From Podaxis mareebaensis (taxonomy: Eukaryota; Basidiomycota; Agaricomycetes; Agaricales; Agaricaceae): DNA of 64,000 nucleotides. The notes under the pieces were generated by a model that did no database searches, was not told the DNA's origin, and saw only the letters and a program-made list of their open reading frames with translations. The translations under genes were made by a program, and so were the position numbers. The stretch covers positions 1 to 64,000 of the forward strand of contig JAEUWP010000302.1 of the NCBI GenBank assembly GCA_018524725.1, written 5' to 3'. This document shows positions 1 to 11,742 of this stretch, one piece after another; within the stretch, counting starts at the first letter, position 1; every line of letters starts with the position of its first letter.

Positions 1-3000
1 TATACAAACTCTGCGCGGGCTAAGGACAAGTCTGCGCGGGATGTAAATAATTTTTAGGCCAATATGACGCCATACTTGTATAGGTAGAAGCGAGCGGACG
101 GTATGAATAGAAAGCAGAAGACAAGCAAGAGGTTGACGCATGCAGCGGCGGAAGTCAGGGTTGAGGGGGAGCGAAGCCCATATAGGATGGGGATAAACCG
201 TCGTGCTTGGACTTGCCGATAAGCAAGTTACTCTTTACGATGCGGCACGGCCATGTTCATGTAAGAGACAAGAGGAAAAAAGGAACAAAGGGAGCAAGAG
301 AACAAAGGCCGCGAGCTTTGGACATTTGTTCGACCATAAATGCATAACGACTTGGTAGCGACCAAACTCTTGTGGGTGCCATCGTGCCAGGGACAAGAAA
401 AGCCTGACAACCCAGATCTCATCCTCGGCCTTGAGGCCCTTAAGCCTTTAAGCCTAACAATAACCTTCCTGGGTGTTGAAACATTTTGCCAAGGTATGTA
501 GTGCACCTTACTAATGTCACATAATGTCACAGACAACCAACTACTTATCGGAGCATTCCCAGGCTGTCTGGCATACATGAAAGCTTGACGCACCACAGCG
601 TCGAGAGCGCGACGGATCAATCAAATGTGCTCAGAGTCCTCAAATTCTCCCCGCACTGTTTGAGGGCATAAGGCGTTTAGACTCAAGTCTGAAATCAGCG
701 AAAGTGTCATCTCTTAGAGTCTTATCAACCTCCTCTGCAGTGGTCCGGCAATCAGATTCTTCTATGAGACATGCACTGGATTTGAATAAATGTGGACTAG
801 TACCGCATCACTGCCGTTGTAATTGGAAGTCCTCCGTTTACCCCATCATCCTACCCACCGACCCTCAGCAGGGCTATCTCGTCAGTTGTTCCCCCCGCCC
901 CGCTTGACATTGGTTGACCACTTGTTATTTTTAACAATACTTCCAGTTTTATCTAGGTCAAACATTGGGATCACCCAGACTGTTTATGCATGGCCCGAAG
1001 CCTCGGTGAGCATGACACATCAGAGGTGTCTCGTTGTAATTCCTGTCAAGGGAAACAGAAATAAAACGAAGTTCGGAGGTTGAACCACCATCCCAGCTGG
1101 GCGTCACCATTTTCACTTTCACTCCTGGTCAACTAGAACAACACTGGATGCTGTTATACTCTTCGGAACAATTAGTGGGAAGTCTTGCTTGAGTTTTATA
1201 TCCTAGAGTACCGCTGGGTTTGGTACCGTTAACACCCGTGTAGACAACTCGAATATTGAAAATTTTCACGAATCCCAGCGAGGTTTTACATATGTCTCTC
1301 CGGTCCTTTCTGGTGGGAATCACATGTTTGCAGTTACCGGTGCAGACAAATCATTAACCTCGGACCTGGTCGTTCATTTCCCCTGCTGCCTCTCGGAAAG
1401 TTAGCATCGCCCCTCCTACTTAGTCATCCAGAACTGACTAACCTGCTGCCCGACAATGATCACGATCGGTTGTTCGGACACTCCAAACTCCAAACGCTAG
1501 CTCGAACCAGACACCGACTTCTACCACCCCAGCCTAACCATCGAGACTTCCACATTTCCCCTATATATCGATGGCCTTTCAGGTGCTTCCGAGTCACCGA
1601 GTGTTTTTTCAACGACGGCGCCAGGATACCGTCGAATAGGGCTCCTTTGCAGCACCGCCACTAGCATTTTTGTCTGAGTGAATTGAGTCCACCGAGGGTT
1701 GAGCGAGAATCCAGGAGCTCCAGTGCCGCCCCATGAGTCCGATGCTCCAAGCATGCACCAGCGGTCACCAGCGTCACAACAACGTAAGTCAATTCTAGGA
1801 AGGTAATGGGCTACTCTTCAGGTTCTCGACTTCACGGTGCGGGAGTCAATCATCCCGACCACTATCCCATCCTCCCACGGGGTGGATCCACTGCCCTTCG
1901 ATGGTTTTGCGTTATGTGTTCTGGCAATGTCATCTATTACAGGTATTAGGACTGTTACCGTGCTCGGAAGGGTTCATGAGGCTAACCCGCACAGTGGGGT
2001 GGAACCAAGGAGCGTCGACTTCGGATCAGTTGTTCACTTAAAATTGCTATAGTGGTGCCGCGACTACTCGAGTATGACCCAGCGTTCGGGTTCGACCCCA
2101 ACACGTTCCATGACTCCATGTTGCTCCCTCGAATCCCAGCCCCTCCGCCCAATTCCGGCTCCAAGTCCCACTTCTTCTGCCGACGGCTTCTTGGGTGGCA
2201 GGCACATCGTCGGGTAAGCTCCCCAAAGGTGCTAATTAAAGGAGGCATCAGCTTTATTAGCACTTGTGAGATAATCATTCACTATCCACATTGTAGATTT
2301 CTCCTAAACCATACTTGTTCATGTTTGAATTTAATTCACAAATAGGACGCGTGGCCTCTTTCCCGGAAACCGAGAGGGCAACCTCAATCCAGAGGTGCCA
2401 TCACTATCGTTGGCCTAGAGCCGTGATTTTAGAGTATCCGGGCTCCGGGAACAGTTCCGCTGACGTTCGGAAGAGAATCGTACCCGCGGAATACTAAATT
2501 TATCTGCAAAGCCTGGGGGATGGAGTCCCGAGGGGTTACCCTCATGCCTTAGGCGAGTGTCAAACCCCTAGTAGACAGCATGCTTGACGCTTGGGGTCCC
2601 AGCTCGGGAACTGCGTTTGAACTTTGTTTCCTCCTCCGTACTGTATTCGCATTCTTGTTATGTATTATTTATCAAAACCTTCTAAAACGAAGGCCCAAGT
2701 TTTATACCCTCAACCACAACCCTCTGAAACGAGTTCGTTGCGTTGTCCGTGGATCTGACACGAGGCACGAAGTTTGGGCGAGACAAGAGCTAACAGGAAT
2801 GTTTCCAGCTAATTCTAGTGACGATGTGGATATCGTAGTCACTTAAGCTTTTTTTTCTGATCGTAGCTGCCAAAAGTTAGTATCTCCGTTTAGAACCAAT
2901 CATATTCGTTATCGCCTTTTGTCGAGAGGCATTCTGTTATTGGCGGGACCTCGACGGACCGCGCCCACTCGCGAGTAGAAAGCTGGAAGAAATATGCCAC

Positions 3001-4606
3001 GACTGGACAAACCAGCACAAAGTCGAAGGTCAAAGGTAGGAAAGACTACTTCGAGGGCAACGCAGTAAGTACCCTATGGGCGACGTGGTCAGCTACGATT
3101 TCAATCGAAATGTCACCTCCTAAAAACGAAATAGAAGGGGCGCCACTGTCCGAACTTCACCGATCTTATGAATGGTGGATTGATCAGGGTATGACCTTTG
3201 TTCTGTTTGTCGTTAGGATGTAACGCGATCATCGGGATGTCGGATGTTGAAGCATCGCGAACGCACGTGGGACGAAGCTTTTTTTCAACAGAAACCAGTA
3301 AGGGGCAAGGAGCCACGAGACCTGAGCCCAATGTGCTCAAACCGTACCGCTTGCAACCTAATGCCACACATTGATGGCATTGGTTAACCCCACAGAAATG
3401 ATCTCGAGGGTCACTAGGAGCTTTTCAATGTATGACGATTAGGGTCCGGTGAAGAGCAAGCTACCGGTGAATAGAATATCAACTTCCCATGTCGTGCTGT
3501 ACGGCAATGCATTCGCACCCGATTACTTACAAGTGACACAAGTTTCAGTATAAGTCCGCCGCCGAGCAGAGTCGCGGCACACCTATTATATGCAGCGCTT
3601 GCAATGCTGTGGGGATCATGTAGTGTAATCCGCCGACAATAGACGTAGTGGTGAACAGGATCGGGTGTCGGATGAGGCGAGACGGTGGTTCCAATATATG
3701 CACTCAAGGGCTGGCGGAAATCATCGACGGTCCGAGCACTAAGGAGATGACCTCAAGTGCAGATCCACCTTAGGAGCAGTGCCGATATCGACACTTATCA
3801 GCCATTTATACAAACAGCAGTAGGAGCACGTTCATGTTGACAGCTACTGAGCACGAGACGTCTAATCTTGCCGTATCCACCTACAGCTCATGGGCTGGTG
3901 AGAAAACACCAGGGAGCAACACGAACATTGATAGAGCCACACGGCTGCGAATGGGACAGGCTGTGGCGGAAGAACGTGGATGTGGTGTCACAAGCCCTTC
4001 AGCTCGAGTGGCCACGTTTAATAGAAGCAGGGGCCCAAGAACACCCCTGTAATTCGGTCCAGCACGCCAGGTAAGGACTGTAACCTGAGGGTAATCAGCC
4101 ACGCTTTACCAGAAGAGTAATGAGCATCCTGAGCCCTAAACGTTGCGTTGTGATCAAGATGCCATAGAATCTGAATATGCATATCTAACTTAGCCTTATA
4201 CTTAGTGCTTCAGTATCGTGCTGACCTGCCACATGCATCAGACATATCCAAGCGGTGGATATGACAGACCAGTAAAGGCCAATGTACCCTGACTCCGCCA
4301 TTAATGGCCTGCTGGGATCACGATCAAAAACACAAAGAAAAGGAGAGAGAAGACCAATGCATGGGCTCACGAAGGATAAACAAGATACCCATTGTCGTCA
4401 AGGTAATTGGAGAATAGGGGCACATAAAGAGGCAGGATAATAGACAAACAACCATAAAGAGCATAACAAATATGACATAACGTAACGTTAGCACTTTCAC
4501 GAGTCGCAATGACTGCTGCACCTACAGATGCTCATAAGCTACTATTACATATATAAATGTGTCGCCCTTTCGTCCATCCTCCCATCAAACACTCGATGCA
4601 ATGGCT
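1..4606. other. gene-poor stretch, no supported gene
   Basis: I read all six frames and found only short open frames, none longer than about 100 codons, with no recognisable motif and no convincing exon chain. There is no reverse transcriptase, transposase or long terminal repeat that I can see. Base composition is mixed and not strongly AT-rich. It may be decayed mobile DNA or ordinary intergenic sequence; I cannot tell which. Confidence 0.5.
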
Positions 4607-5684
4607 GGAAGAGGAACCACACATGAATGTCCAATCTTGGTGTGGATGATTTCTTTGAACCGTGACTATGGCAAAGAGGTGAGCATCTCTGCTCCTCCCT
4701 GTCTCCTTCCCACTTACAATGATCCCAGGAGTACGACGCATGTCATAGTCTAGTAAAGGAATGTATTCCCAACGTTAATATTCCCTACAAACCTTCGGAC
4801 CCTGATAGCTTTCGTGAGTACCCACCCAAAATCTCTGCAACATCGCATCACTAATGCTCACATTTCCAGGAAATCTTCTCCTTGCAATGCTACCACTACT
4901 CATGATGCGGCACAGACGGATACCAAGGGCGAAGTGGCGGGATTGCGTGACGCAAAACGGCAAGCATTGGATAGAGCAGGTAACTGTTGCTCTCTCATTT
5001 TGAGGACCAACACTCAGGTCTACCTTCCCTAGGATGACCTTCCTCCGGAGAAGTTTCTGCATTCAATGATTGGCTATCATCTCGCCCAGGACCACTCGCT
5101 GCTTGGGATGGCCATGACGCAAGGTCCACAGAAGAAAGTCATCAATATCGGTCTCGGAATCCTCATACATAAGATTCCCGGTCGAGTTACACTCTCTTCA
5201 TATATCGAGTCGCTATCCCACAAGGTACAGCTTTTCCCGGACTATCCTTCAACCGCAGGCTGAAACATCCGGATAGTTGACTCCCTTAGAATTGGCTGCT
5301 ATCACGGCGGCTCCTAACCCCGATTCCGTTCTCCGAAGGCTATGTATAATTTTGACCTTGAAGTCTTCCTACGCTAGGGCGATCGGTCAGAATGCTGCGT
5401 TCGATTGGGCTCGCCTCGAGTTTGACGTCGACAATAAATCCGCAACAGCTGACGGACACGCGCTGACGGGCTGGGAGTTTCGGCTCTACCGTGCTAAGCT
5501 GGGCGTAGCACGCGGGGCTGAACCGAAGCTAGTCGAAGAGGAGTATCAGTGCTGTTGTGCGTTCTTCCGAGGTTGCGAGGACCTCAAGTTTGTCTGGTAT
5601 GACGACTCTAAGCAGTTGGAATCCTGGGTCCAATTCATAAATATCGATCAAATGACCAAGGTGATACCCAAACTCGCTGCTTGA
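4607..5684 (+). pseudogene. degenerate Sfp-type 4'-phosphopantetheinyl transferase
   Basis: The well-supported part runs from about 5093 to the stop at 5684 in two exons joined over a GT-AG intron at 5225-5275, giving ...SHK|LTPLE. Family landmarks are the PGR motif after the first metal-binding strand, LTPLE, a TLKxxY helix with AIGQ, and a C-terminal block ending ESWVQFINIDQMTKVIPKL, typical of basidiomycete copies. Working enzymes move phosphopantetheine from CoA to carrier proteins and need acidic Mg2+ ligands in (I/V)G(I/V)D and (W/F)xxKE. Here these read IGLG and LTLKS, and the last lysine of the helix is arginine. The N-terminal half is only partly recognisable: a possible start at 4607 leads to ILVW, like the N-terminus of related enzymes, but I could not join the exons up to 5093 without stops. 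I infer a decaying copy; a recently repurposed non-catalytic protein is possible. Confidence 0.6.
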
Positions 5685-5943
5685 CAGGGGGGTTGTGCAT
5701 CGTGATGTAAAGACATTTATTTATCTCATTCTTCCTTTTACACTACTCCTTTTCACATATAAGACTGTCGTTTCTGGATTTTAGACAATTATTTTGTACC
5801 ATATAACGAAGGCATTATGAAACACAAGTCAGGACACGCCGCACACTGTACATGCTTAGTGATCAACGCGCCAAGCGCTCGCGGCCAAAGTTCGGGTTCA
5901 CGCACCTCAATGATCATTGCATTCCAATCTCGGATTCTAGCCG

Positions 5944-8569
5944 TTAATGACCAGGATCTTCCGCCCAGCTATCCTTGGGGATGGGTGGGCCTGAGTAATG
6001 TTGGCGACCATCTATACAAGTTTATGAGCATTTCCCACAACAGCGCGTCTAGTTACTCACTTATTATATACCAAATGGCGCTGATAACTGCGAAGCCAAC
6101 GAAAACCACCGAGGCGTAATCTATTAACGTGACCATTTTTAGCCAGAGTATGCGTAAAACAAAAGTGACAGGCGGTGAAGTTGGCGACGGTGGATACCCA
6201 CTCATTGTAGTTGGTGTAACCGGAATAACTGCGGGCATTGAAAACAGCACTATTTCAAACAACACCCATAGCACCGCAATCCAATTGACGAGATACCCCC
6301 AACGCCCAAGATTATATGGAGCGTCCCGCATTTCTCGACGCCCATTTAGAATGGATAACAGCACTGGCATTGCGTAGCTTGCGCCCAGGCAAATAACTCC
6401 GACCCCTACGAAAGCGTTAAACGCAGCGCTCGATCCAAGGAAGATCAATCCCAAAAGGATTTGTATCAACGTTGCCAATAAGTACGCATTGAGAGGAACA
6501 CCTTCGAGGAAACCGTGATTGATCCTGGTGAAGAACCTGGAACAAGGAATTGCATGGTCTCTCGCGAAGCTCCATGTAGCTCTTGACGCAGCGCAACATA
6601 TGGAGATTGCACAAAAGATGCCAATCATGAAAACTGTAATAGATCTCTCAAGGACTTTACTTATGCAATTATACTGTGACTCTTACCGATGAACCACTGC
6701 CAATTCGGGGACGGGATTTTCCGAATGTCAGTAATACTGCACAACACACTTTTATGAGCATTTCATGTGCTCACCATGCCGAAGCCTCCACCACGAGATC
6801 CCATCACAGTTGTGAATAAAACACCGATCGGTTGGCCCCCAGGTACTTCACATTTTATGAGCATGTCTATGAATGTTTCGATCATATCAAATCATCTCAC
6901 CCGCAAGTAGCATGCTGATGCTAGGAAGTGTGAAAACCACTGGCAGAAGGAATAGGAGGCCGGACAAGAAGCCAATAGGTATAGACCATGCTAGCGCGAG
7001 GGGCACTTCTCTGACAGGGTTACGAACCTCCTCGCACATGCTCGCAACTGTCAAGATGCCGACCATCAGTTTTTGCGGAAATAGCTCCAAATTAGAACTC
7101 ACTCATTCCCAGAGCAGAGTATGTATACGCTACGTATCAATATGAGCTACGTCCACATGTACTTATTACCATGAAGGCTGGAAGACATTACCTGGCTGAA
7201 CCGTTGTTAATACACCATTTCAATTATTGCAAAAATGACAACATCCTACCGGAAGCAAACCAATGAAAAACGACCACCCCGCTGTCCAACCCGAACCTGA
7301 TGGATCAAAGAAACCTAAAGCGAATGATGCAGGTCGCCTGCCAGCTGCAGCCTTGACGGACAGGAAAATGAGCATGACTTTTGTTACAGGGGCGGAAATG
7401 GGTCAGCATCAGCCGAGGTTGGACCTCAACAACGGAATTTAATAGAAGCTCCTCACCGATCATCCCAAGGAGGGTCCAAACCGCTGACAGAATCTATCAA
7501 AGGCACCAAAAATTAGACATGCTGTACTAACTATTTTGAGTAAGACACATACGTCTATGATAGGCAACAAATCGTTAAAGAAGATGCCGATTGAAGTAGA
7601 AAATGCAGTAACGGCTAGGAAAATCAGATCTGCGGGTTGTTAAATGAGCATTTTCGACCACAAAACGGTATCATAGGACATACAGGTTTGCCAAGGCGTG
7701 GCTACCCATTCAGGATGATAGATCCCGGCTCCTGCAACGATCAACTGCCCAGTTCCCTAAAGTAAAAGAAGATCATGTATTTAATACATTAAACAATACT
7801 ATCCGGGGATGACGTACGAAGTTAACAGATAGACTGATGGTCCACACGCCCACCATTGTTAGCCATCCATTAACCCACGAGCATAAAAGCCTGTAGCGCG
7901 GCGAGGCAAGGCGAAATGTCCAATAATAGGCGCCCGCGGAAGTAGGATATTTGGAACAGATTTCGGCCAAAGACAAGGCAAGTGCCTGGCAAAAGACAGA
8001 GACCATCGCGAGACTGGATGTTCGTTAAAATTTTCTGGAGAATCGTGAAATTAAACAAGTTGCATACCCCCAAATCATGACGGCAGGACCTCCCCCAATC
8101 AAGGAGGTTGCTATAGGCGCCGCGAGACCAAAAGCTGGTGATATATCATGTCAAGAGGCATACGAATGGTAGGCAAAAGCACTTACGAACAGCCATGATA
8201 GCTACATGCCCATGATCGCAATATGAAAAAAATGTAAAAGCAGCAGTGTATCAACAAACCTAAGGTCACTGAGGCGCCAATCAGCATATTGTAGCCTTCG
8301 TGGGTGTGTGGACTTACTAAACAAAATGTGGGATAATCCCCTCGTCTATAATTAATACCAACGGTCAGAACCGCCATAACAAACCCCAGTGGTTAAAGTC
8401 ACCCGCGTACCCGAGTTAACTCTTGATCATAACCCAGCTTCTTCAAGTCTTTCGCAGCCTCGTCCGTAGGCGTATTGACGGAACTATTGTCTTTAAAGTT
8501 CTTTTCATTTGAGGCAGTCGAAGCAGTAGCTCCTTGTATAGCTTCTGTTTCCATATCCAACTCAACCAT
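5944..8569 (-). CDS. APC-family amino acid/choline-type permease, 18 exons
   Basis: Joining 18 exons gives 535 residues with every phase matching. Exons, 5' to 3', are 8569-8411, 8345-8318, 8268-8260, 8201-8187, 8134-8068, 8013-7818, 7756-7684, 7629-7553, 7493-7457, 7377-7250, 7195-7192, 7129-7103, 7047-6901, 6845-6775, 6696-6687, 6633-6202, 6120-6061 and 6011-5944. The protein has a polar N-tail of about 50 residues, then about twelve membrane spans. Family landmarks are IGGGPAVMIWG after the first span, AEICSKYPTSAGAYYW, the SMCEEVRNPxREVP loop, AASRATWSFARD, LGSSAAFNAF and the C-terminal HYSGPP. These match fungal APC transporters of the GABA/choline (UGA4, HNM1) type at the plasma membrane; the substrate cannot be read from sequence. 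Four exons are only 15, 10, 9 and 4 nt. The start was chosen before the charged tail; an in-frame ATG at 8791 is less likely. Confidence 0.88.
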
Positions 8570-9334
8570 CTGAAGCGGAAAGTCAGTGAACACGAGGAGA
8601 ATACAACTCGGGCATTGATGAAGCTCAAAGCCATTTGCTTCTTTAATACCCCCTTCCTGGACCCCTGACACGCTCCACACCTCCAATTGGACAGTAGTTA
8701 CCCGCTTAATCCGTACCGTTTTGTGAAGGAATTCTATAGAGCCCACGTTCCAACGCACGCCCCCATACAAAAATAGCGGTTCTCTGTCCACGTTGTCTCC
8801 GAGATAGATGCAAGTCCAAGCTTCTTAGCTTCTATACGCGCATGACGTGAGAAGATTTGTAGGGCCTCTGAGAGGATGAAGGACGCCACAATGCACAGCT
8901 GACGTTGACTTCAGGTTTCTCGATTCACGCGCGTCGATGTGGAGGCGATTATGATCAGTTTTCGCAGTCCGTGCCCTTGAATGGCTCACGAGGGACACTA
9001 ATCAAGTATACCCGGGGGGGGGGGGGTTGATCACCGCAGAGTGTGTGAGTAAAACACTGGAATCATTTATCTCGGCCTCCGAGTTTGCCGTGGCATTCGA
9101 GCATCGGTCACTATTCACCAGCGTCATATAGCCACGCCGATAATGACGGTGAAGAACGAAGAATGGAACCAAATGTCGCTTCGATGATTCGGGAAGAGCT
9201 TGTTTTCCGCGTCGGATGAAGAAGCAAGGTATCAATACAGGTTCGTAAACTCGAGCCTTCGAGATTACTTGGAATGGACTTACGCTCGCAAATCTATGTC
9301 CAGTAGAATTCATTACAGTTAATCGTATTCGACA
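8570..9334. other. intergenic, upstream of permease; G13 run
   Basis: This lies between the 3' end of the glomulin-family gene and the start of the permease, both on the minus strand, so it should hold the permease promoter. I see no gene. A run of thirteen G lies at 9014-9026. Confidence 0.5.
9014..9026. repeat. G13 homopolymer
   Basis: Thirteen G follow CCC upstream of the permease gene; the length may vary between reads. Confidence 0.9.
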
Positions 9335-11295
9335 CTACAGACTTGCTTTGGCTTCTTCGATCCTACCCAATCCCATTTGTAATGAAGCCAAAAGCACCAT
9401 AACATGACCATGGTCACCTTCAAACCAATGAGCACTACGTTCGAATTGCAGATACTACACTCACTTCGCACGCCCTCTCCGCACAGAAGGGTACCGAGCC
9501 ACGCCTTCAGCGGATTCAGCAGATTCTTCTCTACAGTAGCCAACATATCCTTATCCCTAACTCCAGTCTAGAACAGTTTAGCGTATACACAAATAAGACC
9601 CGCTGGAGAGGCTCACCGAATTCCCCTCATCTCTCAAAAGAATAACATAATACAGCGAAAGAACTTCAGTGACCCTCTTCGGCTCCGGACTCTCCAGAAA
9701 TTCTTCGAGATTCAGCTTCGCCCCTTGATCAAACAGATCCGGAGGACTCGGCCTAAACAACAGAGGTCCAAACACCCTCATAAACATCGGTGAACCAAAG
9801 GTGTTCTGTCCGCTCCCGGACTTCGTATTTAAAGCCTCAAGCACCGCATCTTTAACCAACCCGACAGCTGCAACGCGCATCTGTGGATATTCACATTTCG
9901 CCACGAGATCTGCGAGGTGTTGTAGTCGCAGCTGCGGTGGTCCGGACGCGAGAAGAAGAGACAGGATGCGGAATGCATGGTGGCGAGTCAGGGGGGATGG
10001 ATGTACACTGGAAAGGACGATAAGCTGCGGCATGAGTGAATTGATGGTATCCGGTGAGGTTTCAATTTTGGAAGTGATTTGATTTTGGTGTAGGATGAGG
10101 AGTAAGAATGCGAGTGCATCGTCTTGGAGGTTAGAAGTTGGCTGAAGCATCACGATGAGGCTTGGCGTGAAAGAGGAAAGAACCGAGATCTGAGGCAGGG
10201 AAGACGATTTTAACCAGCTATGTACGAGGAGAATAACGGAAACAATGGAAGGTGAAGACGCAAAGCGGTCGGTTGTATGGCCTAAATCCTTGTATATCGA
10301 CTGATGAAAACAGTGAGCGTACATTAGTGTGTGACCAGCAAAGTACATACGCACCGCATACATTTCAGTGATCTGCTGCCCTTCGCCGCCAGACTGAGTT
10401 TGTCCCGCCATCTTCAGCCTTGGAAACGAGACTTCAAAGGCCTTCTGCGCTGTATCATAACCTAGATAGGGCCTGAACAATCCCAAAACATGGTCAAGCT
10501 GAGTTTTCAGCAACAACTACAGGAAAACCTCCGGATTGATTTGTGCGTGCGCGTTTCCAGTGTATATATGCGCACCTGGCATTTCGTTTGCTCCTCCTGG
10601 GCGATACCAGGCAACCCTTGTACCCATTTCAGCGCCGCACGTACCATACTCCCAACCACGTTTGTCAACGCCTTGGCCTCAGCTGCCTCCGTGTGCGGTG
10701 AGACTGCGTCCACTGCACGTCGTAAACCAGAAAGTAGGGGTTGTAAAGTCTCGGACGCCGTTCTCTTCCTCAACTTCAGTCTCGGAATTGCTGGAGAAGA
10801 TGACATCGACTCAGTCACGCATCCTTTCTGCAGTACATGACTACCCACCGGCACGATATAGTTCGACAAGCTCGACCAACCTCTCCGCCCATCCTCTCTC
10901 TTTCGCATCCTCATCCACCCCATCCCCAGCTCTCTCAGCAACCTTCTCCAGCTCTTCTTGAACGGCCATAACCACTTCTTTCGCGGAACTACACTCTCCC
11001 ATAAGCGCAATCAGGTCTCTCGCAGCCGGATCTTGGCATGGTAGCAGCGCAGAAAGTATCGTCAAGACATCCTATACCATCCTAAGTCTTTGTTGCATTA
11101 AGGATGGGGGGTTCGCACTAGTGAGTCTGCGACACCTGCTGCCGACACGAGGGTGTACAGTTCCACCAGACTGCGTCCGTCAGCGCTGGAAGAAGGATTT
11201 GTAGCAGCCGCGATAATGGCATTGCTGAAATCCTGTATGTAGCATATTCAATGTGGGTTCATGGAGGTGAAAGAGAATTTACGTACGTCGGACAT
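9335..11295 (-). CDS. glomulin/YAP-binding (Ybp1/Ybp2, ALF4) family protein
   Basis: The chain starts with a 9-nt coding exon (ATG at 11295, MSD) followed by a GT-AG intron. It continues through frame-consistent joins near 11076, 10840, 10504, 10350, 9595 and 9450 to TAG at 9335. The product is about 520 residues, mostly leucine-rich helices, in the style of an ARM/HEAT-like repeat protein. Segments that place it are the early QDPAARDLIALMGEC, the central HAFRILSLLL...PQMRVAAVGLVKDAVLEAL, then PPDLFD, ESPEP and YYVILLRD followed by TGVRD. These are the hallmarks of the fungal family that contains Ybp1/Ybp2 and is related to glomulin and ALF4. Family members act in oxidative-stress signalling, at kinetochores, or as RBX1/cullin regulators; which applies here cannot be told from sequence. 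Confidence 0.75.
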
Positions 11296-11742
11296 ACTGG
11301 CAAAGAGAGAGATGATATAGTTTATTTGGTCCTGCTGTGGTAAGTCCGTTCATTGATGTCAGTTCATTTCGTTATACTTTTGCCAAGCCCAAGCCAAGTG
11401 TCCCAACATCAGGGTCTTCAAGATGTTCGGATAGGGGTCTCATTAGAGAAAACGCTGACGTTCACTGATCCCGAGGCTTTTTCTTTGGTCTAATGTTCCG
11501 AGCTCAGATGCAGAAAAGGGTCTGGTATATAGGTATATACTACAACATAATAGGCTGCCACACAGAAACTGTCTTCAACTATCGATAAGCAATTAAGAAT
11601 CGCTTCTAATGCAGCATCAACGAGAGGGATCTAAGCGAGCATAGTACGTCGAGAAAGACATGAAGAAACTCGAGTCCAATTGTCTCATCTCACCAAACGG
11701 GAGCCTCAAGCATCACCGTATTACTACCACGATTCCTCGCAT
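11296..11742. other. intergenic, no gene seen
   Basis: This separates the start of the glomulin-family gene from the 3' end of the GH79 gene. It holds a TA-rich stretch near 11523-11540 that could contribute to a minus-strand core promoter. No open frame of note. Confidence 0.5.

Noticed and set aside
4607..5684. Reading the phosphopantetheinyl transferase as a working gene
   Set aside because: The Mg2+ ligand residues are missing and the N-terminal half cannot be joined without stops.
8399..8791. Longer N-terminus for the permease, starting at 8791
   Set aside because: The extra 74 residues have no family likeness, and the start at 8569 gives a normal 535-residue protein.
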